Part shown: positions 1 to 5,529 of the stretch, piece after piece
Layout: each line of letters opens with the position of its first letter
How positions within the stretch are numbered: the stretch's first letter is position 1
Assembly: GCA_016206875.1 (NCBI GenBank)
Contig: JACQQR010000244.1
Span: forward strand, 1-5,529
DNA: 5,529 nt
Reading direction: 5' to 3'
From: Candidatus Omnitrophota bacterium
GTDB lineage: Bacteria; Omnitrophota; Omnitrophia; Omnitrophales; JACROU01
Notes under the pieces: model-generated
Seen by the model: only the letters and a program-made list of their open reading frames with translations
Database searches by the model: none
Told to the model about the DNA's origin: nothing
Translations under genes and position numbers: made by a program

Positions 1-93
1 CCTCTCCCTTCCGCCACAGGCGGACCCGCCGAGGCGGGCGCGCTCAAGACAGCAGAGGGAGAGGGCCGGACGCGAAGCGCCGGGGTGAGGGTG
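1..93. repeat. Palindromic repeat unit, left copy (cut by window edge)
   Basis: CCTCTCCC (1-8) pairs with GGGAGAGG (57-64). Two smaller hairpins are nested inside: CCGCC/GGCGG (11-15 with 19-23, loop ACA) and CCCGCC/GGCGGG (25-30 with 33-38, loop GA). The unit ends with GGGTGAGGG (83-91), the complement of the CCCTCACCC that opens the second unit at 109. This suggests a full unit has the order CCCTCACCC, CCCTCTCCC, variable core, GGGAGAGGG, GGGTGAGGG, and that the left end of this copy lies before base 1. No coding potential is convincing here. The layout resembles dispersed intergenic palindromes (REP/MITE-like), but copy number cannot be judged from one window. Confidence 0.65.
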
Positions 94-108
94 TGGCTGC
101 CGGCTAAA

Positions 109-160
109 CCCTCACCCTTAATCCCTCTCCCTTTCTCGCCTTCGGCGGAAGGGAGAGGGG
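109..160. repeat. Palindromic repeat unit, right copy
   Basis: CCCTCACCC (109-117) is followed by CCCTCTCCCTT (123-133), which pairs perfectly over 11 bases with AAGGGAGAGGG (149-159). Inside lies a second hairpin, CGCC (137-140) with GGCG (144-147), closed by a TTC loop. CCCTCACCC also pairs with GGGTGAGGG at 83-91, so the two units can form a 9-bp stem across 83-117. The hairpin is not followed by a T-run (next bases GCAACAGC), so it does not look like an intrinsic terminator. This copy lacks the closing GGGTGAGGG arm and is either truncated or a half unit. Confidence 0.65.
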
Positions 161-198
161 CAACAGCTACGCTCTTGCACCCCAACGCACCCCTTCGC

Positions 199-227
199 TT
201 GACCCTATTTTCAATCTCCTTTATACT
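199..227 (+). promoter_or_regulatory. Sigma70-type promoter for the one-carbon operon
   Basis: The -35 box TTGACC (199-204) matches the consensus at 5 of 6 positions. The -10 box TATACT (222-227) also matches at 5 of 6, and the spacer is exactly 17 bases. Transcription would begin near 234-235, leaving an untranslated leader of about 39 bases before the chosen fchA start at 273. The promoter sits between the palindromic repeats and the first gene, where the operon promoter is expected. No operator or riboswitch-like structure is evident in the short leader. Confidence 0.7.
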
Positions 228-260
228 CATGTTTTTTGAATGCCCAAAAAGCTCGCCTGT

Positions 261-266
261 GGAAAG
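261..266 (+). promoter_or_regulatory. Ribosome binding site of fchA
   Basis: GGAAAG lies 6 bases before ATG 273 and decides the fchA start. The upstream in-frame ATG at 240 would fall only about 5 bases after the predicted transcription start and has no purine-rich site before it. Confidence 0.55.
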
Positions 267-272
267 AATGTT

Positions 273-884
273 ATGCCCCAATTTGCCAAATACACTATTC
301 AAAAATACCTCAAAGAATTAGCCAGTGACAAGCCCATTCCCGGCGGGGGAAGCGCTGCTGCTTTGTCCGCTTCGTTAGGGGCGGGGCTGGCTCTCATGGT
401 GGCGTACTTTAGCGTGAGACGGCAAAAAACCGATGAATCCAAGAAAAAATTGAAAGAACTCACACGGGCGTTGGAAAAAACAATGCGTGAGATGACACGC
501 ATTATTGATGAAGATGCGGAAGTATTTACGAAAGTTTCCAAGTGCTACAGCCTTTCGCGCAAAGCCCAAACCGAGGGCCAAAAACGCATAGCTTGCATGC
601 GCATGGATCAGGCATTAACCGGGGCGTTTCAAACGCAGGCTAAGCTGGCGCTTCTCATTGTAATGGCTTTGCGCGTACGCTCAGAACTGGCCCCTTTGGC
701 TTCCGGCTCCGTTACAAACGATTTGCACGTCAGTCAAAGTCTTTTACGGGGCGCATTTGAAGGTGCCATTTCCACTTGCAACATCAACGCGGCGTACGTT
801 TCGGATGAAAAAAAGAAAAGCGACTTGACCGGTGAAATGGACAGGTTGAAAAAAGAATTCAACCAAATAGAAGGGTGCGTGTGA
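273..884 (+). CDS. fchA: Methenyl-THF cyclohydrolase / cyclodeaminase-family protein (FchA-like)
   Basis: The 203-residue protein belongs to the formiminotransferase-cyclodeaminase C-terminal (FTCD_C) family, whose stand-alone bacterial members include FchA, which interconverts 5,10-methenyl-THF and 10-formyl-THF in the cytoplasm. Visible family marks are the N-terminal PIPGGGSAAAL loop (21-31) followed by a small-residue helix ending LALMV (39-43), the DEDAEVF segment (79-85), and the C-terminal SVTNDLHVSQ (146-155) with NIN (170-172). Length matches the single-domain family. ATG 273 was chosen because GGAAAG lies 6 bases upstream and family similarity begins there. It is the first gene after the promoter and overlaps folD by one base (TGATG). 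The family also contains formimino-THF cyclodeaminases, but no histidine-degradation gene is nearby. The altered FolD next door makes cyclohydrolase the better assignment; this last step is inference. Confidence 0.82.
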   Translation: MPQFAKYTIQKYLKELASDKPIPGGGSAAALSASLGAGLALMVAYFSVRRQKTDESKKKLKELTRALEKTMREMTRIIDEDAEVFTKVSKCYSLSRKAQTEGQKRIACMRMDQALTGAFQTQAKLALLIVMALRVRSELAPLASGSVTNDLHVSQSLLRGAFEGAISTCNINAAYVSDEKKKSDLTGEMDRLKKEFNQIEGCV

Positions 885-1771
885 TGAGCGCAATGAAAGA
901 AGCCCTGCTTCTGGAGGGAAGTAAAATTGCCAAGCGCGTTGAAGAATCTTTGCGCGAGGAGCTTCGGCGCATTCAGTCGAAATATCAGGAGTCGCCGAAA
1001 TTAGTGGCGATTCAAGTAGGAACGCCTCCCGCCTCCGCGCTTTATGTTAAAAAACAAAAAGATACGGCCGGGCTGCTGGGGATTCAGCATGAACTTTTGC
1101 AAATCGAAGAAACGGCAAGCGAATCCGATGTCATTCAAATCATTCAAGATTTGAACCGGAATCCGAAAGTGCATGGTATCATCCTCGAACTGCCGATGCC
1201 CGCCCAGATCCATCCACAGCGTGTGCTGATGGCCATTGACGCCAAAAAAGACGCCGAAGGAATTCATGTAGATAATTTAGGCCGGCTCCTCATGCAAGAG
1301 GCCAAACTGATTCCTTCTACGGCGTTGGCGGCCTTTGAGCTGGTGCTGGCCGCCGGAGTGCCGCTTGCGGGCAAAGAAGCAGTGGTTGTTGGGCAAAGTA
1401 AAATTGTGGGCCGGCCCGCGGCGTTTTTGCTTTTGGAGCAAAAATGCACGGTGACGATTTGCCATACCGGCACGGCCAAGCGCGGATTTTTGGAGGCCCA
1501 CGTGAAGCGCGCCGAGGTATTGATTGTGGCGGTGGGAAAACCCAATATGATTCCGGGTTCTTGGATTCGCGAAGGCGCTATCGTGGTGGATGTGGGCATC
1601 AACCGGGTAGAAGGAAAAACGGTGGGCGATGTGGACTTTGAAGGCGCCCGCTCGCGCGCTGCGTTCATCACGCCGGTGCCGGGCGGCGTAGGGCCCTTGA
1701 CGGTGACCATGTTGATGAAAAATGTGGTGCAGGCCTACTTGTGGCAGAAAGATGAAAGCAGGTCACAATGA
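884..1771 (+). CDS. folD: FolD-family methylene-THF dehydrogenase with altered cyclohydrolase site
   Basis: The 295-residue protein has full FolD length. FolD normally oxidises 5,10-methylene-THF to methenyl-THF with NAD(P)+ and then hydrolyses that to 10-formyl-THF. Clear marks are PASALYV (49-55), GIILELPMP (98-106), the Rossmann motif VVVGQSKIVGRP, then VTICHTGT, VDVGIN, VGDVDF and ITPVPGGVGPLTV. In ungapped alignment with human MTHFD1 and E. coli FolD, the catalytic lysine (K56/K54) is Gln58 (CAA, 1055-1057), the partner glutamine (Q100/Q98) is Glu102, and the folate-contacting aspartate (D125/D121) is Glu125. Dehydrogenase activity is therefore plausible, while cyclohydrolase activity is doubtful. 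The Rossmann loop reads GQS where NADP-using human enzyme has GRS, so cofactor choice is open. ATG 884 was preferred over GTG 875 or ATG 893 because AAGGG (871-875) lies 8 bases upstream. It overlaps fchA by 1 base and metF by 4. Confidence 0.93.
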   Translation: MSAMKEALLLEGSKIAKRVEESLREELRRIQSKYQESPKLVAIQVGTPPASALYVKKQKDTAGLLGIQHELLQIEETASESDVIQIIQDLNRNPKVHGIILELPMPAQIHPQRVLMAIDAKKDAEGIHVDNLGRLLMQEAKLIPSTALAAFELVLAAGVPLAGKEAVVVGQSKIVGRPAAFLLLEQKCTVTICHTGTAKRGFLEAHVKRAEVLIVAVGKPNMIPGSWIREGAIVVDVGINRVEGKTVGDVDFEGARSRAAFITPVPGGVGPLTVTMLMKNVVQAYLWQKDESRSQ

Positions 1772-2667
1772 ATTTAAAAAAGAAATTGGAACAAGGCCAA
1801 TTCGTGGTCACCAGCGAAGTGGCTCCTCCGAAGGGCACAGACACAACCGCGCTTATGAAAGAAGCGCATGAACTTGCCGCATTCGTAGACGCAATCAATG
1901 TAACCGACAATCAACGCGCTATTATGCGCGCCGCGTCTTTAGTCACTGCCTATCTTTTGCTTCGCGAAGGCATTGAACCCATTTACCAGCTCACTGTGCG
2001 TGACCGCAACCGTTTGGCGCTTCAATCCGATTTGCTCGGCGCCTCGCTTTTGGGAATCACGAATATTTTAGCGCTCTCGGGCGATCCACCCCACGTGGGC
2101 GATCACCCGGACACCAAAGGCGTGTATGACTTGGATTTGATGGCGCTCATCCGCGCGGCAAAAAAACTAGGCGCAGGAGAGGATTTGGGCGGAAATAAAC
2201 TGGAAGGCAAAGCGGAATTTTTTGTCGCCGCCGCCGCCAACCCCGGAGCGGCGGATTTGGAAGTGGAAATGTCGAAATGTAAAGCCAAAGTGGAAGCGGG
2301 TGCCGATTTTTTTCAAACCCAAGCCGTATATGAAGCCGCCTCTTTTGAGAAGTTCATCCGCCGCTCGGGTGCATTCAAAAAACCGGTGCTGGCCGGAATT
2401 ATTCCGGTAAAAAACGCAAAAATGGCGCGCTATATGAATGAAAAAGTTCCGGGCATACACGTTCCGGAAACCATTATCGAAGCCATGGACAAAGCCGCAG
2501 ATAAAGAAGAGGCTTGCGTAGAAATTACCGCGCGAATTATTCGCGATATTAAGCCCTTAGCGCAAGGCATTCACATTATGCCCATCGGCTGGACACATTT
2601 GGTGCCAAAAATTTTGGAACGAGCGGAAATATTCCGCGGGCCGCAGGAAGTCATTGGCGAACCATGA
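1768..2667 (+). CDS. metF: 5,10-methylenetetrahydrofolate reductase (MetF/MTHFR family)
   Basis: The 299-residue flavoprotein should reduce 5,10-methylene-THF to 5-methyl-THF, for methionine synthesis or the methyl branch of the Wood-Ljungdahl pathway. It forms a single MTHFR-type TIM barrel. Glu17 in VTSEVAPPKG (14-23) corresponds to the catalytic Glu28 of E. coli MetF. Other marks are VTDN (45-48), TVRDRNR (76-82), LSGDPP (103-108, with the conserved Asp at 106), FFQTQAVY (181-188, Gln185 matching E. coli Gln183) and AGIIP (209-213). LSGDPP followed by GDHPD differs from the LRGD form of E. coli and recalls MetF proteins of acetogens and archaea, some of which work with a partner, MetV. No metV lies in this window. 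The ATG overlaps the folD stop (ATGA), suggesting coupled translation. Physiological direction and electron donor cannot be read from sequence. Confidence 0.93.
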   Translation: MNLKKKLEQGQFVVTSEVAPPKGTDTTALMKEAHELAAFVDAINVTDNQRAIMRAASLVTAYLLLREGIEPIYQLTVRDRNRLALQSDLLGASLLGITNILALSGDPPHVGDHPDTKGVYDLDLMALIRAAKKLGAGEDLGGNKLEGKAEFFVAAAANPGAADLEVEMSKCKAKVEAGADFFQTQAVYEAASFEKFIRRSGAFKKPVLAGIIPVKNAKMARYMNEKVPGIHVPETIIEAMDKAADKEEACVEITARIIRDIKPLAQGIHIMPIGWTHLVPKILERAEIFRGPQEVIGEP

Positions 2668-3461
2668 GGCTCACCGTTAAAGACATCATCGACAAAAAGA
2701 AAAAACACGAAAAAATCACGGCGCTCACCGCCTACGACGCACTTTTTGCCAAACTGGAAGAAGAGGCCGGCGTAGATATTCTTTTAGTGGGCGATTCTTT
2801 GGGCATGGTGCTTTTAGGGCTTCCGTCTACGCGTCCGGTCTCGCTCGCCCAAATGATGCATCACCTGAAAGCGGTCAGCCGCGTTTCGCACAAAAGTTTG
2901 ATTGTGGCCGACATGCCTTACGGAACTTATGAAGGCAGTCCCGAGCGCGCAGTGAAAAACGCGCTTTCCTTGATTAAAGAAGGCGGGGCACATGCCGTGA
3001 AGCTGGAAGGCGGGCGGGAAGAAGCCAAAACCATTTCGGCGCTGGTGGCATCAAAAATTCCTGTGATGGGCCACTTGGGCCTGACGCCGCAATCGGTAGA
3101 GTTTTTTGGCGGATATAAAATCCAGGGCCGCAGCACCCGTGACGCCAGAAAAATTTTTGCGGATGCCCGCCTGCTCGCCGGGCTCGGCGTATTTTCTTTG
3201 GTGTTAGAATGCGTTCCCAAAAATTTAGCTTCAAAGATTACTCAATCCGTGCGTGTCCCCACCATTGGCATTGGGGCGGGCACCGGCTGTGACGGGCAGG
3301 TGCTGGTGGTAACGGATTTGCTGGGCATGGGTGAGGGCCGTCAATACCGTTTTGTGCGCGAGTATGCCACACTGAGGCCGGTCATGTTGGCGGCCATTCG
3401 CAGTTATATTGAAGACGTGCATAGCGGAAAATTTCCGGGCAGAAAAGAAAGTTTTGAGTAG
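2664..3461 (+). CDS. panB: 3-methyl-2-oxobutanoate hydroxymethyltransferase (ketopantoate synthase)
   Basis: The enzyme transfers the hydroxymethyl group of 5,10-methylene-THF to 2-oxoisovalerate, giving ketopantoate, the first committed step to pantothenate and CoA. The 265 residues match the usual length and the whole active site is visible: LLVGDSLGMV with metal ligand Asp44, VADMPYGTY with Asp83, VKLEGG with Lys113 and Glu115, PVMGHLGLTPQ (133-143), GGYKIQGR (149-156), LECVP with catalytic Glu182, GIGAGTGCDGQVLV, and FPGRKESF near the C-terminus. The start overlaps the metF stop by 4 bases (ATGA). The usual partners panC and panD are absent from this window, so its place here is better explained by its folate substrate than by a pantothenate operon. 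No residue looks defective. Confidence 0.96.
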   Translation: MRLTVKDIIDKKKKHEKITALTAYDALFAKLEEEAGVDILLVGDSLGMVLLGLPSTRPVSLAQMMHHLKAVSRVSHKSLIVADMPYGTYEGSPERAVKNALSLIKEGGAHAVKLEGGREEAKTISALVASKIPVMGHLGLTPQSVEFFGGYKIQGRSTRDARKIFADARLLAGLGVFSLVLECVPKNLASKITQSVRVPTIGIGAGTGCDGQVLVVTDLLGMGEGRQYRFVREYATLRPVMLAAIRSYIEDVHSGKFPGRKESFE

Positions 3462-3469
3462 GCTTCTCA

Positions 3470-4018
3470 ATGAATATCTTGCACTTATTAATTATTTTCT
3501 TGTCTACGCTGGTATTGGTTATTATCGGATTTGCCGGCTTTGATTCATTGCAGCAATTTTTCGCCGGCCGGCCGGGGAATCAAATTTATTTTGGGGTGCA
3601 CGTGGCCGCGGCGTTTTCAGCTTATTTTTGTTTCGCATTCTCTTTTATCGCCGGCCTGCTGTATTTATATCAAGACCATTTGCTGAAGAAACACAAACCG
3701 GTACAGGGCATGTCGCTGGAAGCGCTGGAGAAAGGCGTATTTGGGGGGCTTTTAGCCGGGCTTCCCATTTTAACTTTGGCGCTCTTTTCCGGTTTTGCGT
3801 GGCTGAAAACTGAATTCGGCACATTCTGGCTTTGGAATTCCAAGCTCATTTCCAGCGTGCTGGCGTGGCTGATTTATACCGCACTTTTTTATTTTCATTT
3901 TTTTTCTGCTGTGCGTGGAAGAAAGATGGTGATTTTGAGCGTGCTGGCATTCTCATCCATTCTGCTCATCTTTCTGGGGCTGAGTTTTTTTGACGCCCAG
4001 ATTCATCGCGTTCAATAA
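3470..4018 (+). CDS. Small CcsA/HemX-like integral membrane protein
   Basis: The 182-residue protein has five likely membrane helices, at about 4-24, 41-67, 89-111, 120-145 and 153-175. It resembles the C-terminal part of the cytochrome c assembly (CcsA/CcmC/HemX) family: a helix starting GVH (His44) and ending GLLYLYQDHLLKK, then a WLWNSKLISSVLAWLIY stretch (120-136) where family members usually carry a W-DPKE-like motif, then FHFF (His143) and VRGRK. Only the Lys of the DPKE-like motif is kept, and the WWGGGTWD haem motif of true CcsA is missing. Its position directly before hemA matches the hemX genes of other bacteria, where HemX is linked to HemA level or cytochrome assembly. It is shorter than HemX (about 270 residues), but panB ends 8 bases upstream, so no N-terminal piece is missing nearby. 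AGG (3460-3462) precedes the start by 7 bases. Function is inferred; direct haem handling is unproven. Confidence 0.7.
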   Translation: MNILHLLIIFLSTLVLVIIGFAGFDSLQQFFAGRPGNQIYFGVHVAAAFSAYFCFAFSFIAGLLYLYQDHLLKKHKPVQGMSLEALEKGVFGGLLAGLPILTLALFSGFAWLKTEFGTFWLWNSKLISSVLAWLIYTALFYFHFFSAVRGRKMVILSVLAFSSILLIFLGLSFFDAQIHRVQ

Positions 4019-4046
4019 ACGTAAGGCTCCAAGGCGCCCGTCCCAC

Positions 4047-5294
4047 ATGAATATTCTCAATATAGGACTGAACCACAAAACTTGCCCCGTGGCTACGCGG
4101 GAACGGTTTGCGTTCTCAAAGCAGGCACTGCCTGAAGCGGTTCACCGTATGAAGCAAACGGTTCCCGCTTCCGAATGGTTTTTGCTTTCTACATGCAACC
4201 GCGTGGAGGCTTGCTTTGTCACGGACCGGCCTCACGAAACGCGCAAGGGATTCGAAAAATTTTTGTCCGAAATACACCAAGCGGAAACCGGCCAATTCGA
4301 GTTTTATTTGTATCAGTATCAAGATGAGGAAGCGGTGAAGCACCTATTCCGCGTTTCCTGCGGATTGGATTCGCTGGTGCTCGGAGAGAATGAAATTTTG
4401 GGCCAAATAAAAGAGGCGTATCAACTGGCGCAGGCCGAGCACGCATCCGGGCCTGTTTTGAGCCGCTTGCTGGAGCGCGCACTGACCGTTTCAAAACAGG
4501 CGCGCACTCAAACACGCATTAATGAGGGGGCGGTCAGCGTCCCCTCCGCCGCCGTTGAATTGGCTGAAAAAATATTCGGCCGCCTGCATGGGGAAAAGGT
4601 GCTGGTGCTGGGCTCGGGGGAAATGAGTGCACTTCTTTTGAAGCACCTGGTTTCCTCGGGCGCAGGAGCCATCTTGATTGCCGGCCGGCGAGAGGAGAAA
4701 GCCAAGGCGCTGGCCTGCCCTTTCAACGCCGAAGTCATTCCGTGGGACGCATGGACAAAATCGCTTGAGCAAGTAGACATTGTTATTTCCTCCACCTCGG
4801 CTCCGGGCATTCTGGCGGGTTATGAAGCGGTTGCCGCGATTATGTCGGCCCGACGCCACAAGCCGCTGTTTTTTATCGATATTGCCGTGCCCAGAAATAT
4901 TGATGCCCGCGTAGGGGCTATCGACGATGTGTATCTCTACAATATCGATGACCTAAAAAGCGTAGTCGGAGAAAATTTAAAAGGCCGCAAAAAGGAAATT
5001 GAGGCCTGTGAGCGCATGATTTTCCATCATGCCGAAGAATTTTCCAAATGGCAGGGCATGCTGGACTCATCCGAAGTGATCCGGAGTTTCCGCGATTATG
5101 TAACACAGTGCGTGGAAGAAGAAGTGGAGCGGCATCTCAAGCAGATTTCATCTGAAGAACGCAAAATTTTGATTGACCGCATTCGCGGAAAAATATTGCA
5201 TGCGCCCCTCGAAAAGTTGAAAGAGGCGGCGGGCAATGGCGCGACACAAAGATATTTGGAAGTGATTGAGGCACTGTTTAGAAAACCGAAGTGA
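4047..5294 (+). CDS. hemA: Glutamyl-tRNA reductase
   Basis: The enzyme reduces glutamyl-tRNA(Glu) with NADPH to glutamate-1-semialdehyde, the first committed step of the C5 route to 5-aminolevulinate and all tetrapyrroles. The 415 residues match the family (E. coli 418). N-terminal catalytic domain: GLNHKTCPV (7-15), LSTCNRVE (47-54) with the nucleophile Cys50, conserved His99, and VLGENEILGQIK (111-122). Linker and NADPH domain: GAVSVPSAAVELA (161-173), VLVLGSGEM (185-193), ISSTSAP, DIAVPRNID. The last ~100 residues form the charged helical dimerisation region. ATG 4047 was chosen because family similarity starts at NILNIGLNHKT. The in-frame ATG at 3990 would add 19 basic, unconserved residues overlapping the previous gene. 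The Shine-Dalgarno site is poor (AAGG at 4031-4034, 12 bases away), so translation may depend on readthrough from upstream. Confidence 0.96.
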   Translation: MNILNIGLNHKTCPVATRERFAFSKQALPEAVHRMKQTVPASEWFLLSTCNRVEACFVTDRPHETRKGFEKFLSEIHQAETGQFEFYLYQYQDEEAVKHLFRVSCGLDSLVLGENEILGQIKEAYQLAQAEHASGPVLSRLLERALTVSKQARTQTRINEGAVSVPSAAVELAEKIFGRLHGEKVLVLGSGEMSALLLKHLVSSGAGAILIAGRREEKAKALACPFNAEVIPWDAWTKSLEQVDIVISSTSAPGILAGYEAVAAIMSARRHKPLFFIDIAVPRNIDARVGAIDDVYLYNIDDLKSVVGENLKGRKKEIEACERMIFHHAEEFSKWQGMLDSSEVIRSFRDYVTQCVEEEVERHLKQISSEERKILIDRIRGKILHAPLEKLKEAAGNGATQRYLEVIEALFRKPK

Positions 5295-5364
5295 CAGTGG
5301 GTAGTGGGTAGTGAAAAGCAGGTTGTTTTCTACCCACTACCCACTACTGTCTACCGACTACCGT
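5294..5364. repeat. Inverted array of CTACCCA-type heptamers between hemA and hemC
   Basis: Two TGGGTAG heptamers (5298-5311) face a run of five heptamers on the other side: CTACCCA, CTACCCA, CTACTGT, CTACCGA, CTACCGT (5330-5364). The arms 5296-5311 and 5330-5345 form a perfect 16-bp stem. Inside it AAAA (5314-5317) can pair with TTTT (5326-5329), leaving a loop of about 8 bases. ACAG (5294-5297) could alternatively pair with CTGT (5347-5350) if CTA bulges. No T-run follows, so an ordinary intrinsic terminator is unlikely. The element begins at the last base of the hemA stop codon and fills nearly the whole spacer. It could be a mobile palindromic repeat, a messenger-stabilising hairpin or an attenuator; the sequence does not decide. 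Confidence 0.75.
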
Positions 5365-5375
5365 CCGGGTTATTT

Positions 5376-5529
5376 ATGAAATCAAAAATTATAATTGGCT
5401 CGCGCTCTAGCCGCCTTGCGGTACTTCAAGCTGAAGAAGTGAAAACCCAGCTTCTTAGCCATTTCCCGGGCCTACAGATTGAGCTGTACAACCTAACGAC
5501 GGAGGGTGATCGAACACTCGATTTGCCCC
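5376..5529 (+). CDS. hemC: Porphobilinogen deaminase (hydroxymethylbilane synthase), 5' part only
   Basis: The first 51 codons are present and the gene runs open off the window end. The product polymerises four porphobilinogen molecules into hydroxymethylbilane on a dipyrromethane cofactor. The N-terminus has the family pattern IIIGSRSSRLAVLQAEEV (5-22), matching the usual IGTRxSxLAxxQ start, followed by FPGLQIEL (30-37) and LTTEGDRTLD (40-49), matching the T-x-GD motif. The cofactor-binding Cys region lies beyond the window. ATG 5376 gives the expected N-terminal length. Its Shine-Dalgarno site is weak (GGGT, 5367-5370), and the spacer before it is the heptamer palindrome, which may influence how much hemC is made relative to hemA. 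The hemA-hemC order is a common bacterial arrangement. Confidence 0.93.
   Translation, partial: MKSKIIIGSRSSRLAVLQAEEVKTQLLSHFPGLQIELYNLTTEGDRTLDLP

Noticed and set aside
123..160. Intrinsic terminator of an upstream gene
   Set aside because: The 11-bp stem is strong, but no T-run follows, and the matching unit at 1-93 points to a repeat family instead.
240..272. Upstream ATG giving FchA 11 extra residues
   Set aside because: It lies about 5 bases after the predicted transcription start, has no ribosome binding site, and adds residues outside family similarity. ATG 273 has GGAAAG 6 bases upstream.
85..321. Open reading frame of 78 codons starting in the palindromic repeat
   Set aside because: It translates the repeat arms into low-complexity Pro/Ser sequence, runs through the promoter and overlaps the real fchA start in another frame.
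875..883. GTG start for FolD (875 or 881)
   Set aside because: It would sit on top of the AAGGG ribosome site, whereas ATG 884 is correctly spaced from it and overlaps the fchA stop in the common TGATG arrangement.
1264..1710. Reverse-strand open frames inside folD (148 codons here), and similar ones in metF, panB and hemA
   Set aside because: They lie opposite clearly recognised genes, show no family motifs and fit the codon pattern of the + strand genes, so they are shadows.
3990..4046. N-terminal extension of HemA from ATG 3990
   Set aside because: The 19 added residues overlap the membrane protein gene and do not resemble glutamyl-tRNA reductase, whose conserved start is at 4047.
5294..5364. 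CRISPR array
   Set aside because: The 7-base units are directly adjacent, without unique spacers, and form an inverted rather than direct-repeat structure.

Overview
The window is a densely packed bacterial chromosome segment with every gene on the + strand. It reads as a one-carbon (tetrahydrofolate) cluster followed by the start of a tetrapyrrole cluster. Spacing is very tight, with 1-4 base overlaps between the first four genes. The gene set (separate cyclohydrolase FchA, FolD, MetF; C5-pathway HemA, HemC; a small CcsA/HemX-like membrane protein) suggests a free-living or anaerobic environmental bacterium, possibly from a poorly cultured Gram-negative lineage such as Omnitrophota. That placement is a weak inference from gene style and repeats, not something the sequence proves.

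Layout. Bases 1-160 are non-coding and hold two nested palindromic repeat units (CCCTCACCC / CCCTCTCCC families). A strong sigma70-like promoter (TTGACC, 17-base spacer, TATACT) lies at 199-227. It feeds fchA (273-884), folD (884-1771), metF (1768-2667) and panB (2664-3461). After 8 bases comes a five-helix CcsA/HemX-like membrane protein (3470-4018), then hemA (4047-5294). An 81-base spacer, mostly a palindromic array of CTACCCA-type heptamers, separates hemA from hemC, which starts at 5376 and runs off the window end.

How the genes fit together. Three of the first four enzymes, FolD, MetF and PanB, use 5,10-methylene-THF. FolD oxidises it to methenyl-THF (or runs in reverse), MetF reduces it to methyl-THF, and PanB uses it as hydroxymethyl donor for pantothenate/CoA. 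FchA interconverts methenyl-THF and 10-formyl-THF. HemA and HemC begin tetrapyrrole synthesis (haem, sirohaem, corrinoids) from glutamyl-tRNA.

Main point of interest. FolD is normally a bifunctional dehydrogenase/cyclohydrolase, but this copy has all three classical folate-site residues changed: the catalytic Lys is Gln58, the Gln partner is Glu102, and the folate-binding Asp is Glu125. The dehydrogenase fold and nucleotide-binding motifs are intact. A separate cyclohydrolase-family gene, fchA, lies directly upstream and overlaps it by one base. The simplest reading is a split of labour, with FolD reduced to a dehydrogenase and FchA supplying the lost cyclohydrolase step.
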